A stretch of 64,000 nucleotides of DNA from positions 58,855 through 122,854 of IMG/VR virus record IMGVR_UViG_3300027747_004524. One strand, given 5' to 3'. Position 1 is the stretch's first letter, and each line of letters begins with the position of its first letter. Below the pieces are notes generated by a model that was not told the DNA's origin, made no database searches, and saw only the letters and a list, made by a program, of their open reading frames with translations. Position numbers and translations under genes: made by a program. The stretch comes from a virus. Below, one piece after another: positions 31,131 through 39,140 of this stretch.

Positions 31131-31540
31131 CAACCCCTATATTTGTTTATGGAACGTTAAAAAGCGGTCACTCTAGGAACACTCTTCTAAAGGACCAGAG
31201 ATATCTCGGTACAGCATCAACAATTCCAAAGTATAAAATTTACAGATACAGCTCTTTTCCTGCATTGGTTTCTGACGATGATGGTAAGAGCATATTTGGT
31301 GAATTGTATGAAGTTTCTGATTCCTGCTTGGTTGAGTTAGATGAGGTTGAAGGCACAAAGTTTGGATTGTTCTCTAGGGGTACGATTCTTCTGAAAGAAA
31401 CTACATTTTTTTCTTTACCTCTATATAAGAGATCTTCAGACATGCTAATGGAAAACTCTGCGATAGCTTATTTTTTTGTTAACAAGGAAAAATTGTCTGC
31501 TTTAAAAGATTGTGGGAACAATTGGACCATTATGGAGTAG
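31127..31540 (+). CDS. Gamma-glutamylcyclotransferase-like protein
   Basis: A 137-residue protein of the GGCT/AIG2 (BtrG) fold: FVYGTLKSGHSRN (about 5-17), the substrate-cavity YRYSSFPALV (about 39-48), IFGELYEVSD (about 55-64, including the catalytic Glu) and LVELDEVEG (about 67-75). These enzymes release 5-oxoproline from gamma-glutamyl amines; an amidoligase (gamma-glutamyl-type chemistry) also occurs in the window at 1 kb, so the two could act on related bonds, but they are far apart. Confidence 0.8.
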   Translation: MTTPIFVYGTLKSGHSRNTLLKDQRYLGTASTIPKYKIYRYSSFPALVSDDDGKSIFGELYEVSDSCLVELDEVEGTKFGLFSRGTILLKETTFFSLPLYKRSSDMLMENSAIAYFFVNKEKLSALKDCGNNWTIME

Positions 31541-31544
31541 AGCA

Positions 31545-31940
31545 GTGAACCAACAATACTATTTCTTCTACCCCCTCCTTTCTATCTTAGTTTTGTTCTG
31601 TTTAAGATTTATCTTCTTACTTAGGAAAGAGAATAACAGGCTTTATTCTTTAAATAAAGAATTGGATATTAAATTAAAAAACGATATAGAAGATACTCTG
31701 GGGCTTGCTACATCCGAGCAGCTTGTAAAGCAATTAAGGATAAGAACAAACATGCCTTTTATACTTCTCTTACCGATAAAAGAGAGAGACTATAATGGGA
31801 TTACGATAGAGTCCCACGGCATAAATCAAACTTCTTGTTTTGCAATTCTTCATTTAGCAAAAGCTATAACTGCACAGAATTTTAAAAAAAATGGCATGGA
31901 GCCTCCTAAGCTTCCTCCTTTAAATGATTATTTTGAGTAA
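31545..31940 (+). CDS. Membrane-anchored hypothetical protein
   Basis: A 131-residue protein from GTG 31545 (GGAG about 9 nt upstream). An N-terminal membrane helix (about 7-26) is followed by a charged region and a C-terminal domain with LLPIKERDYNGITIESHG and a Pro-rich end. The longer frame upstream overlaps the GGCT gene and is not preferred. No family recognised. Confidence 0.6.
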   Translation: MNQQYYFFYPLLSILVLFCLRFIFLLRKENNRLYSLNKELDIKLKNDIEDTLGLATSEQLVKQLRIRTNMPFILLLPIKERDYNGITIESHGINQTSCFAILHLAKAITAQNFKKNGMEPPKLPPLNDYFE

Positions 31941-31946
31941 TCTCTA

Positions 31947-31973
31947 TTTACTCAAGAGAAGTTTTCATATAAA
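31947..31973 (+). promoter_or_regulatory. Weak sigma-70-like promoter
   Basis: TTTACT (31947-31952), 15 bp, TATAAA (31968-31973), before the sigma gene at 32000. Spacing is short. Confidence 0.35.
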
Positions 31974-31999
31974 ATTCTTTCTATCAAAAGGAAGAATTT

Positions 32000-32860
32000 A
32001 TGAAAACTCTAAAAGACAGACATAGCAAAGCTAAAAACTATTGTGAGCGTGTTTTTGCTCACGACAACTTTAAAAGCACAAAAGAAGTCAAAAAGTTTAT
32101 ATCTAGAGTTTTTGACTTTTCTTCTCCAAACCTTCTTTCGCAAGAAGATGAGATTATTCTTTTTAAGAAGATGAATTATTTTAAGTTTAAGGCAAAGCGT
32201 TTGCTTGAGGTGGAAGATATTTCTGAGAAGAGACTTTTAAAGGCTGAGTCGTTCATAAAAGAAGCAAAAAATATTAGGAACTTTATTGCTGAGTGCAACT
32301 TTCGTCTTGCTAACCAAGTTTTGAAATGCAATATTTCGTACTATAAAAAGAACAGTTTGGTAGATTCCCTTTTGTCCGATGCCTACTTCGACATCATAAA
32401 GTCTGTTGACTACTTCAATTGGACCCTGGGCAATAGGTTCAGCACTTACGCCACATGGGTTGTTAAGAAAAACTTTTTCAGGGAATCGAAAGAAAACCAA
32501 AAGAGATCCAAAAAAGTTGTTCATCTGGAAGACTTTGATTCTTCTCTTATGAAGGAGGGTGAAAGCTCATTAAAGATAGAGCTTGATCATAAAAGCCATA
32601 AACAGGTGGTTTCAATTCTTCTTTCAATGTTGGAAACAGGAGACTGTGCTAAAGATCAAAAAAGGCAGGTTTTTATACTAGAGCATTATTTTGGCCTTAA
32701 TGGACAAGACGATTGTACACTTGAGGAAATAAGCCACAAACTTGGAATTACTAAGGAGCGAGTAAGACAGTTAAAGGAGAAAGGGCTCGATTGGCTTAGG
32801 GGCCAAATAGCACATATGAATTTAAATTACGATTCTATTTTCGAGTCTGTGAGGTATTGA
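32000..32860 (+). CDS. RpoD-type sigma-70 factor
   Basis: The most complete sigma of the window (286 residues): region 1.2-like LLSQEDEIILFKKMNY (about 45-60), region 2 (ANQVLKCNISYYKKNSLVDS, about 106-125, then DIIKSVDYFNWTLGNRFSTY and ATWVVKKNFFRE), and region 4 (YFGLNGQDDCTLEEISHKLG, about 234-253, then ITKERVRQLKEKGLDWLR). The region-4 recognition helix TKERVRQLKEKGL matches the -35-reading helix of housekeeping sigma factors. A dedicated phage sigma is likely. Confidence 0.88.
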   Translation: MKTLKDRHSKAKNYCERVFAHDNFKSTKEVKKFISRVFDFSSPNLLSQEDEIILFKKMNYFKFKAKRLLEVEDISEKRLLKAESFIKEAKNIRNFIAECNFRLANQVLKCNISYYKKNSLVDSLLSDAYFDIIKSVDYFNWTLGNRFSTYATWVVKKNFFRESKENQKRSKKVVHLEDFDSSLMKEGESSLKIELDHKSHKQVVSILLSMLETGDCAKDQKRQVFILEHYFGLNGQDDCTLEEISHKLGITKERVRQLKEKGLDWLRGQIAHMNLNYDSIFESVRY

Positions 32861-32885
32861 CAAACTAATTAATTTAGATCATAAT
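32857..32885 (+). promoter_or_regulatory. Sigma-70 promoter
   Basis: TTGACA (32857-32862), 17 bp, CATAAT (32880-32885), overlapping the stop of the sigma gene and serving the gene at 32925. Confidence 0.7.
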
Positions 32886-32924
32886 AGGACCCTCGTCCAG
32901 AACACAAGAACAAGGGGGTTGCCT

Positions 32925-33167
32925 ATGCTAAGAAGATATAAAATAATTAGCGGAGAATTTTCATTGGTCCTTAAAGAGGCCGATTGTGAAAAAGCTGCTT
33001 ATGAGGCTATACGTCTTCATAGTGAGAGCAGACACCACTCCCAGCTTGGTCAATTAACAATGGTGGAGTGCAAGCAAGAAGATGTTAAGTTTTTTTTCAC
33101 TCAAAACATTTTAGACGATCTTATTTATGAGCCAACAGCAGTAGCAAAAAATCTCTCCCGCTTTTAA
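32925..33167 (+). CDS. Small hypothetical protein, 80 residues
   Basis: ATG 32925 follows CAAGGGGG by about 10 bases. The product is soluble, with a short two-part layout (MLRRYKIISGEFSLVLKEAD, then HSESRHHSQLGQLTMV). No family recognised. The 70-bp gap after it holds several GC-rich short inverted repeats (CGGG / CCCG near 33193-33210) of unknown role. Confidence 0.6.
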   Translation: MLRRYKIISGEFSLVLKEADCEKAAYEAIRLHSESRHHSQLGQLTMVECKQEDVKFFFTQNILDDLIYEPTAVAKNLSRF

Positions 33168-33238
33168 TTGTGGATTTATATGACATTGCGAACGGGTCAA
33201 TCGTCCCGCTGTACCGTGATCCGGTTCTTGATTAGCCT

Positions 33239-33997
33239 ATGATCTGCTACACGCGTAATTTCGAAGATGTTATTTTACAAAGAGTTTTTTCTGAAGTTGT
33301 TCAGGGCAGTTATTTAGACGTTGGTGCCTCTTCGCCCGTCTTGGATAGCAACACTTACGCTCTTTATGAAAAGGGCTGGCGAGGTGTTGCTATAGAGCCC
33401 ATCCCAGACTATAAAGACTCATGGGAGAAATATAGACCTCACGACATTCTGATAAATTCTGCCGTTGGTTCTTCCAAAAAAAATTTAACTCTACACATAT
33501 ACGATCAGGCCCCACAATGCTCTAGTGCCTCTAAAGATGTGCAAATTCACTTAGAATCTGCCGGTCTACAAAAAACTCGTACGTTAACAGTTTCTGTTTT
33601 GTCTTTAGATGATCTAGTAAACAAATACTTTTTACAAAAAGTTTTGCATCTTCTTTCCATCGATGTAGAAGGAATGGAAAAAGAAGTGCTGCAAAGTTTA
33701 GACTTAAGAGTTAATCGCCCTTGGGTTGTGATTTTGGAGGCAACTCTTCCTGGAACTTCAAAGCCTACCCACCACGCTTGGGAACCTTATTTGTTAAACA
33801 ATGGTTACTTGTTGACTTATTTTGATGGGGTAAATCGTTTTTATCTTGCCCAAGAACATAGGCGTCTTTTGGTGCATTTTGCTCTGCCCCCAAACGTTTG
33901 GGATGGGTTTCGCTCTATAAAGGAGCTAAATCTAGAGAGCCAAGTCCAACAACTAAAAGCCCAAGTCCAGAGTTTGCAAACGCAAATTTTGAATTAA
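33239..33997 (+). CDS. FkbM-type methyltransferase with coiled-coil tail
   Basis: A 252-residue protein. SYLDVGASSPVLDSN (about 24-38) is the SAM-binding motif, then GWRGVAIEPIPDY (about 46-58), NSAVGSSKKNLTL and LLSIDVEGMEKEVL (about 138-151) complete the FkbM pattern. FkbM enzymes O-methylate sugars. The last 22 residues form a heptad coiled coil (ESQVQQLKAQVQSLQTQIL). It fits the sugar and glycosyltransferase genes of the window. Confidence 0.85.
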   Translation: MICYTRNFEDVILQRVFSEVVQGSYLDVGASSPVLDSNTYALYEKGWRGVAIEPIPDYKDSWEKYRPHDILINSAVGSSKKNLTLHIYDQAPQCSSASKDVQIHLESAGLQKTRTLTVSVLSLDDLVNKYFLQKVLHLLSIDVEGMEKEVLQSLDLRVNRPWVVILEATLPGTSKPTHHAWEPYLLNNGYLLTYFDGVNRFYLAQEHRRLLVHFALPPNVWDGFRSIKELNLESQVQQLKAQVQSLQTQILN

Positions 33998-34034
33998 GGC
34001 TATTCTTAAACTTAGCTTTAGCTGGGCAAAATCA

Positions 34035-34055
34035 TTGTACCCTATAAGGGTGTGC
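34035..34055 (+). promoter_or_regulatory. Shared palindromic element ACCCTATAAGGGT
   Basis: TTGTACCCTATAAGGGTGTG contains a perfect 5+3+5 inverted repeat. The same sequence with one change recurs at 42858, again upstream of a promoter and of a well-expressed-looking gene. Confidence 0.5.
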
Positions 34056-34084
34056 CTCGGAGCTAAAGGCTTCCAAAAACTGGT

Positions 34085-34112
34085 TTTACAACGGTTTTTT
34101 GGTTGCTATGCT
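34085..34112 (+). promoter_or_regulatory. Sigma-70 promoter with structured leader
   Basis: TTTACA (34085-34090), 16 bp, TATGCT (34107-34112). The leader (to 34202) contains the hairpin GGGACTCACAA / TTTGTGAAGTCCC and ends with CTAGGAG before the ATG. Confidence 0.6.
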
Positions 34113-34202
34113 TAAGGTACCAAGAGAGTCAATCATTCTCTGGGACTCACAACGTTTGTGAAGTCCCTGAATTTAGAATGGCAACTTTCTAGGAGTAATG
34201 TT

Positions 34203-35144
34203 ATGTCTGCTGCTAAAAAGAATGTAACTGGTAAGTCTGCTCCTTCGAAGAGAGCCACGCTTTCTTCCATGGAAGTTCTGGCAAAGCTTCAGGATGATAA
34301 CGTTGATCTCAAGTCAACCGTTAAAAAGACCGAATCCAACAAGGAAAAGTGGGAGCTTCCGCTTGATGACTCCTCTAAGGAAGTCGCAAGTCAGTGGGTT
34401 TGTGCTAAGACTATAGCTGACATTGTCAATGCTAGGATGAACAATGTCAAAGAGCAGTTTTGCTCGTATGCTATCGAGAAGATGGCTGAGAAGATCTTTT
34501 CGATGAGATGTCATCCTGGAAATCCGAACGTTGTTCTCAAGAACAGCTTGGGTAAAGATGACCACAAGTTCATCCTCGTCATGCAGGATAACTTTAAGGT
34601 AGAAGTTCCCAAGAACTTCCCTGATGGAGTTAATCAGGTTGAGTGGCTGAAGGATCATTTCAAGGAACTTCTTCAGCAGGTTGGCTTGAGGAAGGACAAC
34701 GCAAGCAGCTTGGTTGAAAACGAGATGGAAGTTTTCCCCGTGACCGGTATTAGGAGCCTCACAGAACTTCTTGATGGTCACTATGGCGAGAAGAGGGTTT
34801 GGTTCGACAGCAGTGAAGAGGAAAAGGAAGCTGGCACGAGGCTTGCTGCCCTGCTTATGTGGGACGGAAGTTCGCCTACTCCCGATCCCCTTTCTGCTTC
34901 GGACAAGTCCATTGTTGTTCGTCGGGATACCACTGTTACGATGAAGAGCGACTTCTATAGTAGAGTTGCCCTTTATTGTGATAATGTCGAACAGCTTAAG
35001 GGTGTCTTGACGATTATCAAGCCCATCACGTTCCCGAGTTATAGTAAGTTTGCTATAAGCGATAGCGAGATGGATCGCACCAAGAGAAAGATCGAGGCTG
35101 CTGCTGAGATTCTTGGGTCTGGTTCTAATCTGGAATCTAACTGA
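34203..35144 (+). CDS. Abundant unknown protein, 313 residues
   Basis: The start ATG 34203 follows CTAGGAG; an earlier GTG at 34158 lies within the structured leader and is not preferred. The basic, Ser/Lys-rich N-terminus (about 1-25) precedes a mixed alpha/beta body with VASQWVCAKTIADIVNARMN (about 61-80) and KFILVMQDNFKVEVPKNFP. The Asp/Glu-rich middle and G+C-rich codon choice suggest strong expression. It has its own promoter, operator-like palindrome and terminator. No family recognised; not a chimallin by length or sequence. Confidence 0.7.
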   Translation: MSAAKKNVTGKSAPSKRATLSSMEVLAKLQDDNVDLKSTVKKTESNKEKWELPLDDSSKEVASQWVCAKTIADIVNARMNNVKEQFCSYAIEKMAEKIFSMRCHPGNPNVVLKNSLGKDDHKFILVMQDNFKVEVPKNFPDGVNQVEWLKDHFKELLQQVGLRKDNASSLVENEMEVFPVTGIRSLTELLDGHYGEKRVWFDSSEEEKEAGTRLAALLMWDGSSPTPDPLSASDKSIVVRRDTTVTMKSDFYSRVALYCDNVEQLKGVLTIIKPITFPSYSKFAISDSEMDRTKRKIEAAAEILGSGSNLESN

Positions 35145-35152
35145 TCTGTTGT

Positions 35153-35208
35153 TTTGGCTAGGTGCGTGTGGTTTTCCTCCTTTTGCCCACGCACCTAGCC
35201 AAACTTTT
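35153..35208 (+). terminator. Long hairpin between genes, loop complementary to next RBS
   Basis: A 16-bp stem TTTGGCTAGGTGCGTG / CACGCACCTAGCCAAA with a 19-base loop and CTTTTT after it. The loop has CCTCC (35176-35180), complementary to the GGAGG ribosome site (35210-35214) of the next gene. Confidence 0.75.
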
Positions 35209-35222
35209 TGGAGGACATAACT

Positions 35223-35223
35223 A
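35223..35223 (+). other. Start-deciding site for next gene
   Basis: GGAGG at 35210-35214 places the start at ATG 35223 rather than at an earlier non-ATG codon in the same frame. Confidence 0.6.
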
Positions 35224-36143
35224 TGGAAGGCAGTAAATTTGACTTTGGTGGATACAGACACACCAAAGAGAACGCTATGCTTATAAAGCAGCGTAGACAA
35301 CGCATTTTAGAGATGAGAGATTCTGGTCTTTCATTTGATGAGATTTCAAAGGCATTTGGCTTATCAAAAGCCAGATGTAGGAAGATTTACTCGACCGCTT
35401 CTAACGGTAAAAAGCCAAAATCTTTGAATGTGTCTTTCTATGTTAGAGATGTTTTAAGAAGTCACCTTCCCCTTTTGATTCTCAAGGAAGGCTCATATGT
35501 AAAAATGAATTATCCTTTGCTGTTTATTGTTCTTGAGTCTAAGAACGACTACTTCAGGCAGAAAAAAGCAAAGCAATACATTAGAATGATAGTCCACTCC
35601 TCCAGGCAGGAGTTGTTGAATGCTTACAACAACCTTTTGCTTCGTTTTGGTCACAACAACCCTGCTAAGAAGTGGATTAGATCTGAGGGTGCTGTTGTTC
35701 CATCTTGCTTTTGGAACAATAAAGAAATCGAATCTTTTTTGCTTTCATGTTTGTCGATAAAGCATCCCTCACAGGACGCGGTCGATGTGGTTCTTCAGAA
35801 GGTAAAACAGATTCTTGATGTTTCTCCTGATTTCTCTTTGACAGATGATGAAAACGCTAAAGAAACTAAACTCGATCTTGACAACAAAACACTACCTAGC
35901 GATTTGCTAAACAAGTCGGACGAGCTTGTTTCTTATATTGAGATTATTAAGTCTGATGAGTCTCTAAAGAGAGAAGACTACATTTTTGTTTTGGATTCTG
36001 CTTTGGATTGTTTGAAGTCATTTAGGAGCATGTTTTCTTCGCCTGTGGTTGAAAAAGAGCCTGAAGAAGAGCCCGTTAAAGAAAAGGATAAGGAACCTAT
36101 TAAAGAAAAGCCAAAAGCGTTTTGGCCTAAACCTAAGTTTTAA
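35223..36143 (+). CDS. Helix-turn-helix protein, 306 residues
   Basis: The N-terminus holds a resolvase/sigma-4-like helix-turn-helix: RRQRILEMRDSGLSFDEISK then AFGLSKARCRKIY (about 24-57). A central helical domain of about 150 residues follows (SFYVRDVLRSHLPLLILKEG), and the C-terminus is a Glu/Lys/Pro-rich tail ending KPKAFWPKPKF. It may be a transcription or packaging-linked DNA-binding protein. It is the first gene of a run of small coupled genes. Confidence 0.6.
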   Translation: MEGSKFDFGGYRHTKENAMLIKQRRQRILEMRDSGLSFDEISKAFGLSKARCRKIYSTASNGKKPKSLNVSFYVRDVLRSHLPLLILKEGSYVKMNYPLLFIVLESKNDYFRQKKAKQYIRMIVHSSRQELLNAYNNLLLRFGHNNPAKKWIRSEGAVVPSCFWNNKEIESFLLSCLSIKHPSQDAVDVVLQKVKQILDVSPDFSLTDDENAKETKLDLDNKTLPSDLLNKSDELVSYIEIIKSDESLKREDYIFVLDSALDCLKSFRSMFSSPVVEKEPEEEPVKEKDKEPIKEKPKAFWPKPKF

Positions 36144-36159
36144 TTTTGGAGGACTACTC

Positions 36160-36672
36160 ATGAAAAAGTTCATTTTAACGTTTTTGATTGTGGTTCTTGG
36201 AACCCCTCTTGCAGAGGCCCAGACAAAGACCCAGGCTAAGACAGACAAGGCACAAGAGGGCGTTAACGCTGCTATGCTTCGCAATTTTGAAGCCTGTAAT
36301 CGAGAGGACATTAATGCGGTTATGGACTCTTGTTCTATGGAAATGCCCGATAGGGACAAGTTTGAGAAAGAGACTTTGACTGTTTTTAAGGACAAGGACA
36401 TATATTATCGGCTTCTTGATTGCGAGCTGTTGGAGGTTAAGTTTCCTTATGCACTCGCAAGAATTAGGCAGCAGACTCTTTTAGAAGACAGAACTGCTAA
36501 CGACCAGGGCCAGAAGCTCTATAGGAATTCGAGTGCTCTTATACCGGACGAACACGTAGAATACCTTAACACCTTTAAGTATGAAAATGGCGAGTGGAAA
36601 CTCTTGGTTATTGTTAGCGAAATGAGGCCCTTTAATCCTGACAACTCTGATAAGAAAGAGACTGAGAAATGA
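36160..36672 (+). CDS. Exported NTF2/SnoaL-like protein
   Basis: ATG 36160 follows GGAGGACTACTC. A Sec signal peptide (KKFILTFLIVVLGTPLAEAQ, residues 2-21) is followed by a linker and an NTF2-like fold of about 120 residues (NREDINAVMDSCSMEMPDRD, about 47-66; YYRLLDCELLEVKFPYALAR; YLNTFKYENGEWKLLVIVS near the end). The export suggests action in the periplasm. A paralogue-like gene lies at 37514. Its stop overlaps the HU start. Confidence 0.65.
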   Translation: MKKFILTFLIVVLGTPLAEAQTKTQAKTDKAQEGVNAAMLRNFEACNREDINAVMDSCSMEMPDRDKFEKETLTVFKDKDIYYRLLDCELLEVKFPYALARIRQQTLLEDRTANDQGQKLYRNSSALIPDEHVEYLNTFKYENGEWKLLVIVSEMRPFNPDNSDKKETEK

Positions 36673-36980
36673 GTGCCACAAAGAAAGATATAGCGAAAAT
36701 ATTTGCAGAAAAGACTTCTATTCATCCATCTACATCACTTAAAATGATCGATCAACTTTTTGATTCAATCACAGATGTTCTTGTGGAATCGGGTAGGATA
36801 GAAATAAGAAACTTTGGTGTGTTTGAGACAAAGAAAACCTTGCCTAGAAAGGCAAGAAATCCTAAAACTGGTGCTGTTATTTTCACCATTGAAGGACATA
36901 AGGTTAAGTTCAAAGCTGGAAAAGAGATGTTGGTCAAGTTGAACAACAAACCCGTACTTGTGAACGATCATGCAAACTAA
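36669..36980 (+). CDS. HU/IHF-family DNA-binding protein
   Basis: A 103-residue HU homologue: KKDIAKIFAEKTSIHPST (about 5-22), RIEIRNFGVFETKKTLPRKA (about 43-62), and RNPKTGAVIFTIEGHKVKFK (about 63-82), with the DNA-contacting arm and K-x-K-A-G-K-x-M at the end. It should bend or compact phage DNA. The overlap with the SnoaL-like stop (ATGA) and with the next gene shows it is in an operon. Confidence 0.93.
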   Translation: MSATKKDIAKIFAEKTSIHPSTSLKMIDQLFDSITDVLVESGRIEIRNFGVFETKKTLPRKARNPKTGAVIFTIEGHKVKFKAGKEMLVKLNNKPVLVNDHAN

Positions 36981-37521
36981 TTCCTTTGATATCAAAACCT
37001 TTGCGTCTTTTACCTCTCCTCTGGAGCGTTGTTCCTTTTTATGGGAGCATTATCTGTCGAGAAAGAGGCAAGACAACTTTGAACCATTGTGGGTTCTTAA
37101 ACCCTATTCTTTGGTTAAAAGCTTCTTAGACCTTGAAGGAAAGACAGAAGGTGTTTTTACCGAACAGGATTATTTTGTTCTTAATGAAACGATCAAGAGT
37201 CATGTTCAAAGAGACGGCACAGAGGTTCCCATAAAGACTGGCTTTCCAAATGAGGGATCACGCATAATGCATGACTGCTGGAAAGCTGGTAGTTTTTCTT
37301 GGTTGTTTATGGGAAGGATAGCCGCTCAAGACATATTTGAACACAAAGGATTCGTTGTTTTGAGTAGAGCTTTGCCCGACCACCTGTACGATCTTTTGGA
37401 TAAAGACTTTGCACCCCAAACATTGTTTGCTGCCTATAGTGTTGAGAATGATTCTAAGAACATTGGACCCGCTGTTTGCGTCGATGATCTTTTACAAGAA
37501 TTGGAGGATAAGCATGTTTAA
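36970..37521 (+). CDS. Hypothetical protein, 183 residues
   Basis: A soluble protein that overlaps the HU stop. It is Trp/Phe-rich (WKAGSFSWLFMGRIAAQDIF, about 101-120) with no recognised family. It ends in an overlap with the next exported protein. Confidence 0.6.
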   Translation: MQTNSFDIKTFASFTSPLERCSFLWEHYLSRKRQDNFEPLWVLKPYSLVKSFLDLEGKTEGVFTEQDYFVLNETIKSHVQRDGTEVPIKTGFPNEGSRIMHDCWKAGSFSWLFMGRIAAQDIFEHKGFVVLSRALPDHLYDLLDKDFAPQTLFAAYSVENDSKNIGPAVCVDDLLQELEDKHV

Positions 37522-38116
37522 TCGAACCGCTATACTGTTCTGCTTGATGGCCTCTGTTTGCCACGCTGAAACCAACCCAGAGATTGCCGACTTTTTAAGT
37601 AATGTTGTGCAAGACTTTAACAGCCAAGACTGCGCAGCATACTCTTCTCATTTTGTTGAGTCTAACAGACAAAAGAAGAGAAGAGAGTCTGGGCTCTATT
37701 TTGCTTCAAACGATCACACCATGAAGTTGAAAGAGAACCATATTCTCTCAGAATCAGAAGATTCCGCCGAAGTTGCCGTTGCTTATTCTATAAAGGATTC
37801 TGACTATGTCTCTAGAGTTTTTCTTTCGAAGGAAGATGGTAGCTGGAAAATAAGCAAAGAGTTAGTTGTGCGTAATGAGTCTCCCTATTCGGACTCTGAT
37901 TCCGACTACCAGCCGGTTGTTCAAACTGGATCGAGACAAGTTTATACATCTAATCCTTTCTCTAACAGGCCTCTCCCGCCTCAGAATAACAATGTTCAAA
38001 ACTGCCCAGGCGGAAAATGTGGTGGCCCACAAGCACCATTTAGTACCTTAAAGGCCTGTAGGGACTATGGTTTTGAGCCAATTCCTTGTAGAAATGGAAA
38101 CTGCTCTATTAGATAG
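37514..38116 (+). CDS. Exported NTF2-like protein with Cys/Pro tail
   Basis: ATG 37514 overlaps the upstream stop. The signal peptide is MFNRTAILFCLMASVCHAE. An NTF2-like domain follows (VVQDFNSQDCAAYSSHFVES, about 31-50; VAVAYSIKDSDYVSRVFLSK, about 91-110; WKISKELVV). The C-terminus is Asn/Pro/Gly-rich with NCPGGKCGGP and Cys-rich (CRDYGFEPIPCRNGNC). It shares its layout with the 36160 product. Probably periplasmic. Confidence 0.65.
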   Translation: MFNRTAILFCLMASVCHAETNPEIADFLSNVVQDFNSQDCAAYSSHFVESNRQKKRRESGLYFASNDHTMKLKENHILSESEDSAEVAVAYSIKDSDYVSRVFLSKEDGSWKISKELVVRNESPYSDSDSDYQPVVQTGSRQVYTSNPFSNRPLPPQNNNVQNCPGGKCGGPQAPFSTLKACRDYGFEPIPCRNGNCSIR

Positions 38117-38119
38117 AGC

Positions 38120-38818
38120 ATGAGAGTAGCTGTAGTAACGCCGACGATAGGGACTGCATTTTTAAAAGAATGTCTACAATCGGTAGCAGACCAGTCCTAC
38201 AAAAACATAAGCCACTATATCTTTGTTGATGGTAAAGACCATTTCAATAAGGTCCGCAGAATAGCATCTTCTTTTCAAACAAAAAAGGTTCTATTAGAGG
38301 AAAATACCGGTGCAAATGGGTGGTTGGGACATCGGGTTTATGCTTCTTGCTCTTTTTTAGTAGATGCTGACTTAATTTGCTATTTAGATGAAGATAACTG
38401 GATAGAGCATTCTCACATAAGCTCTCTTGTAGATAAAATAAACCAAGGTAACGATTGGGCTTTTTCTTTGAGAAAGGTCTACTCCAAATCTGGGGAATAC
38501 CTTTTTGAAGACAATTGCGAATCCCTTGGTAAGTGGCCTGTCTACAATAACCCAGCTCTTTACCATGTAGACACCTCTGCCTACATGGTAAAGACAGATG
38601 TGGCATTAAAAATTGGTCACATGTGGTGCAAGAAATGGGACGCGGACAGGCAGTTTTTTGCTAATTTAAAGCATTTCTTTCCAAAGTTTGATTGCACTGG
38701 GCAATATACTCTTTGCTACAGGCTTGGTGGAAATACTAATTCTGTATCTAAAGATTTTCTTGAGATGGGAAACCTTTTAAACAAAAACAAATATAATAAA
38801 TTTCCTTGGTCTTTATGA
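38120..38818 (+). CDS. Family 2 glycosyltransferase
   Basis: A 232-residue enzyme starting VAVVTPTIGTAFLKECLQSV (about 3-22), with the nucleotide-binding ADQSYKNISHYIFVDGKD region and LICYLDEDNWIE (about 88-99) with a D-E-D metal site. Aromatic residues in the C-terminal half may bind the acceptor. It begins three bases after the preceding gene. No membrane helix. Confidence 0.75.
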   Translation: MRVAVVTPTIGTAFLKECLQSVADQSYKNISHYIFVDGKDHFNKVRRIASSFQTKKVLLEENTGANGWLGHRVYASCSFLVDADLICYLDEDNWIEHSHISSLVDKINQGNDWAFSLRKVYSKSGEYLFEDNCESLGKWPVYNNPALYHVDTSAYMVKTDVALKIGHMWCKKWDADRQFFANLKHFFPKFDCTGQYTLCYRLGGNTNSVSKDFLEMGNLLNKNKYNKFPWSL

Positions 38819-38828
38819 TATTTTTCTA

Positions 38829-38857
38829 TTGACCTACGTACTGTTTTGCTTTAAATT
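38829..38857 (+). promoter_or_regulatory. Sigma-70-like promoter
   Basis: TTGACC (38829-38834), 17 bp, TAAATT (38852-38857). ATG at 38880 with GGAGCAAAAC before it. Confidence 0.5.
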
Positions 38858-38879
38858 AATTATGATTTGGAGCAAAACT

Positions 38880-39140
38880 ATGAAAAATCTGTTACCAAGA
38901 GTCGATCCATCTGTAGGTGGTTCTTTAGAACACGAACTAGCTAATAAAGCTGATAAGGTTTATATTCAGGAGCAATTAGCTATTATAAAAGAAGAAAATC
39001 CTGTAATATCTTTCTGGATTGAAAACTTTTCTAAAAAGACTAGAGACAAAAAAGGGGCAATGTTTTGTGGCCTTATGGTTTTTAGACTACTAAATATACA
39101 GGCTGAATGTAATAAAATGAAAGAGGATATAAGGTTGTGA
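38880..39140 (+). CDS. Small hypothetical protein, 86 residues
   Basis: A soluble helical protein (MKNLLPRVDPSVGGSLEHEL). The start is set by the ribosome site and promoter; the preceding codons in frame encode promoter sequence. It abuts the HNH gene ATG at 39141. No family recognised. Confidence 0.6.
   Translation: MKNLLPRVDPSVGGSLEHELANKADKVYIQEQLAIIKEENPVISFWIENFSKKTRDKKGAMFCGLMVFRLLNIQAECNKMKEDIRL

Noticed and set aside
33168-33238. Small RNA gene
   Set aside because: Several short inverted repeats lie here, but no promoter or terminator frames a transcript and no known family is recognised.
34203-35144. Chimallin (phage nucleus shell) protein
   Set aside because: The protein is about half the expected length and has no segment I can match to chimallin.
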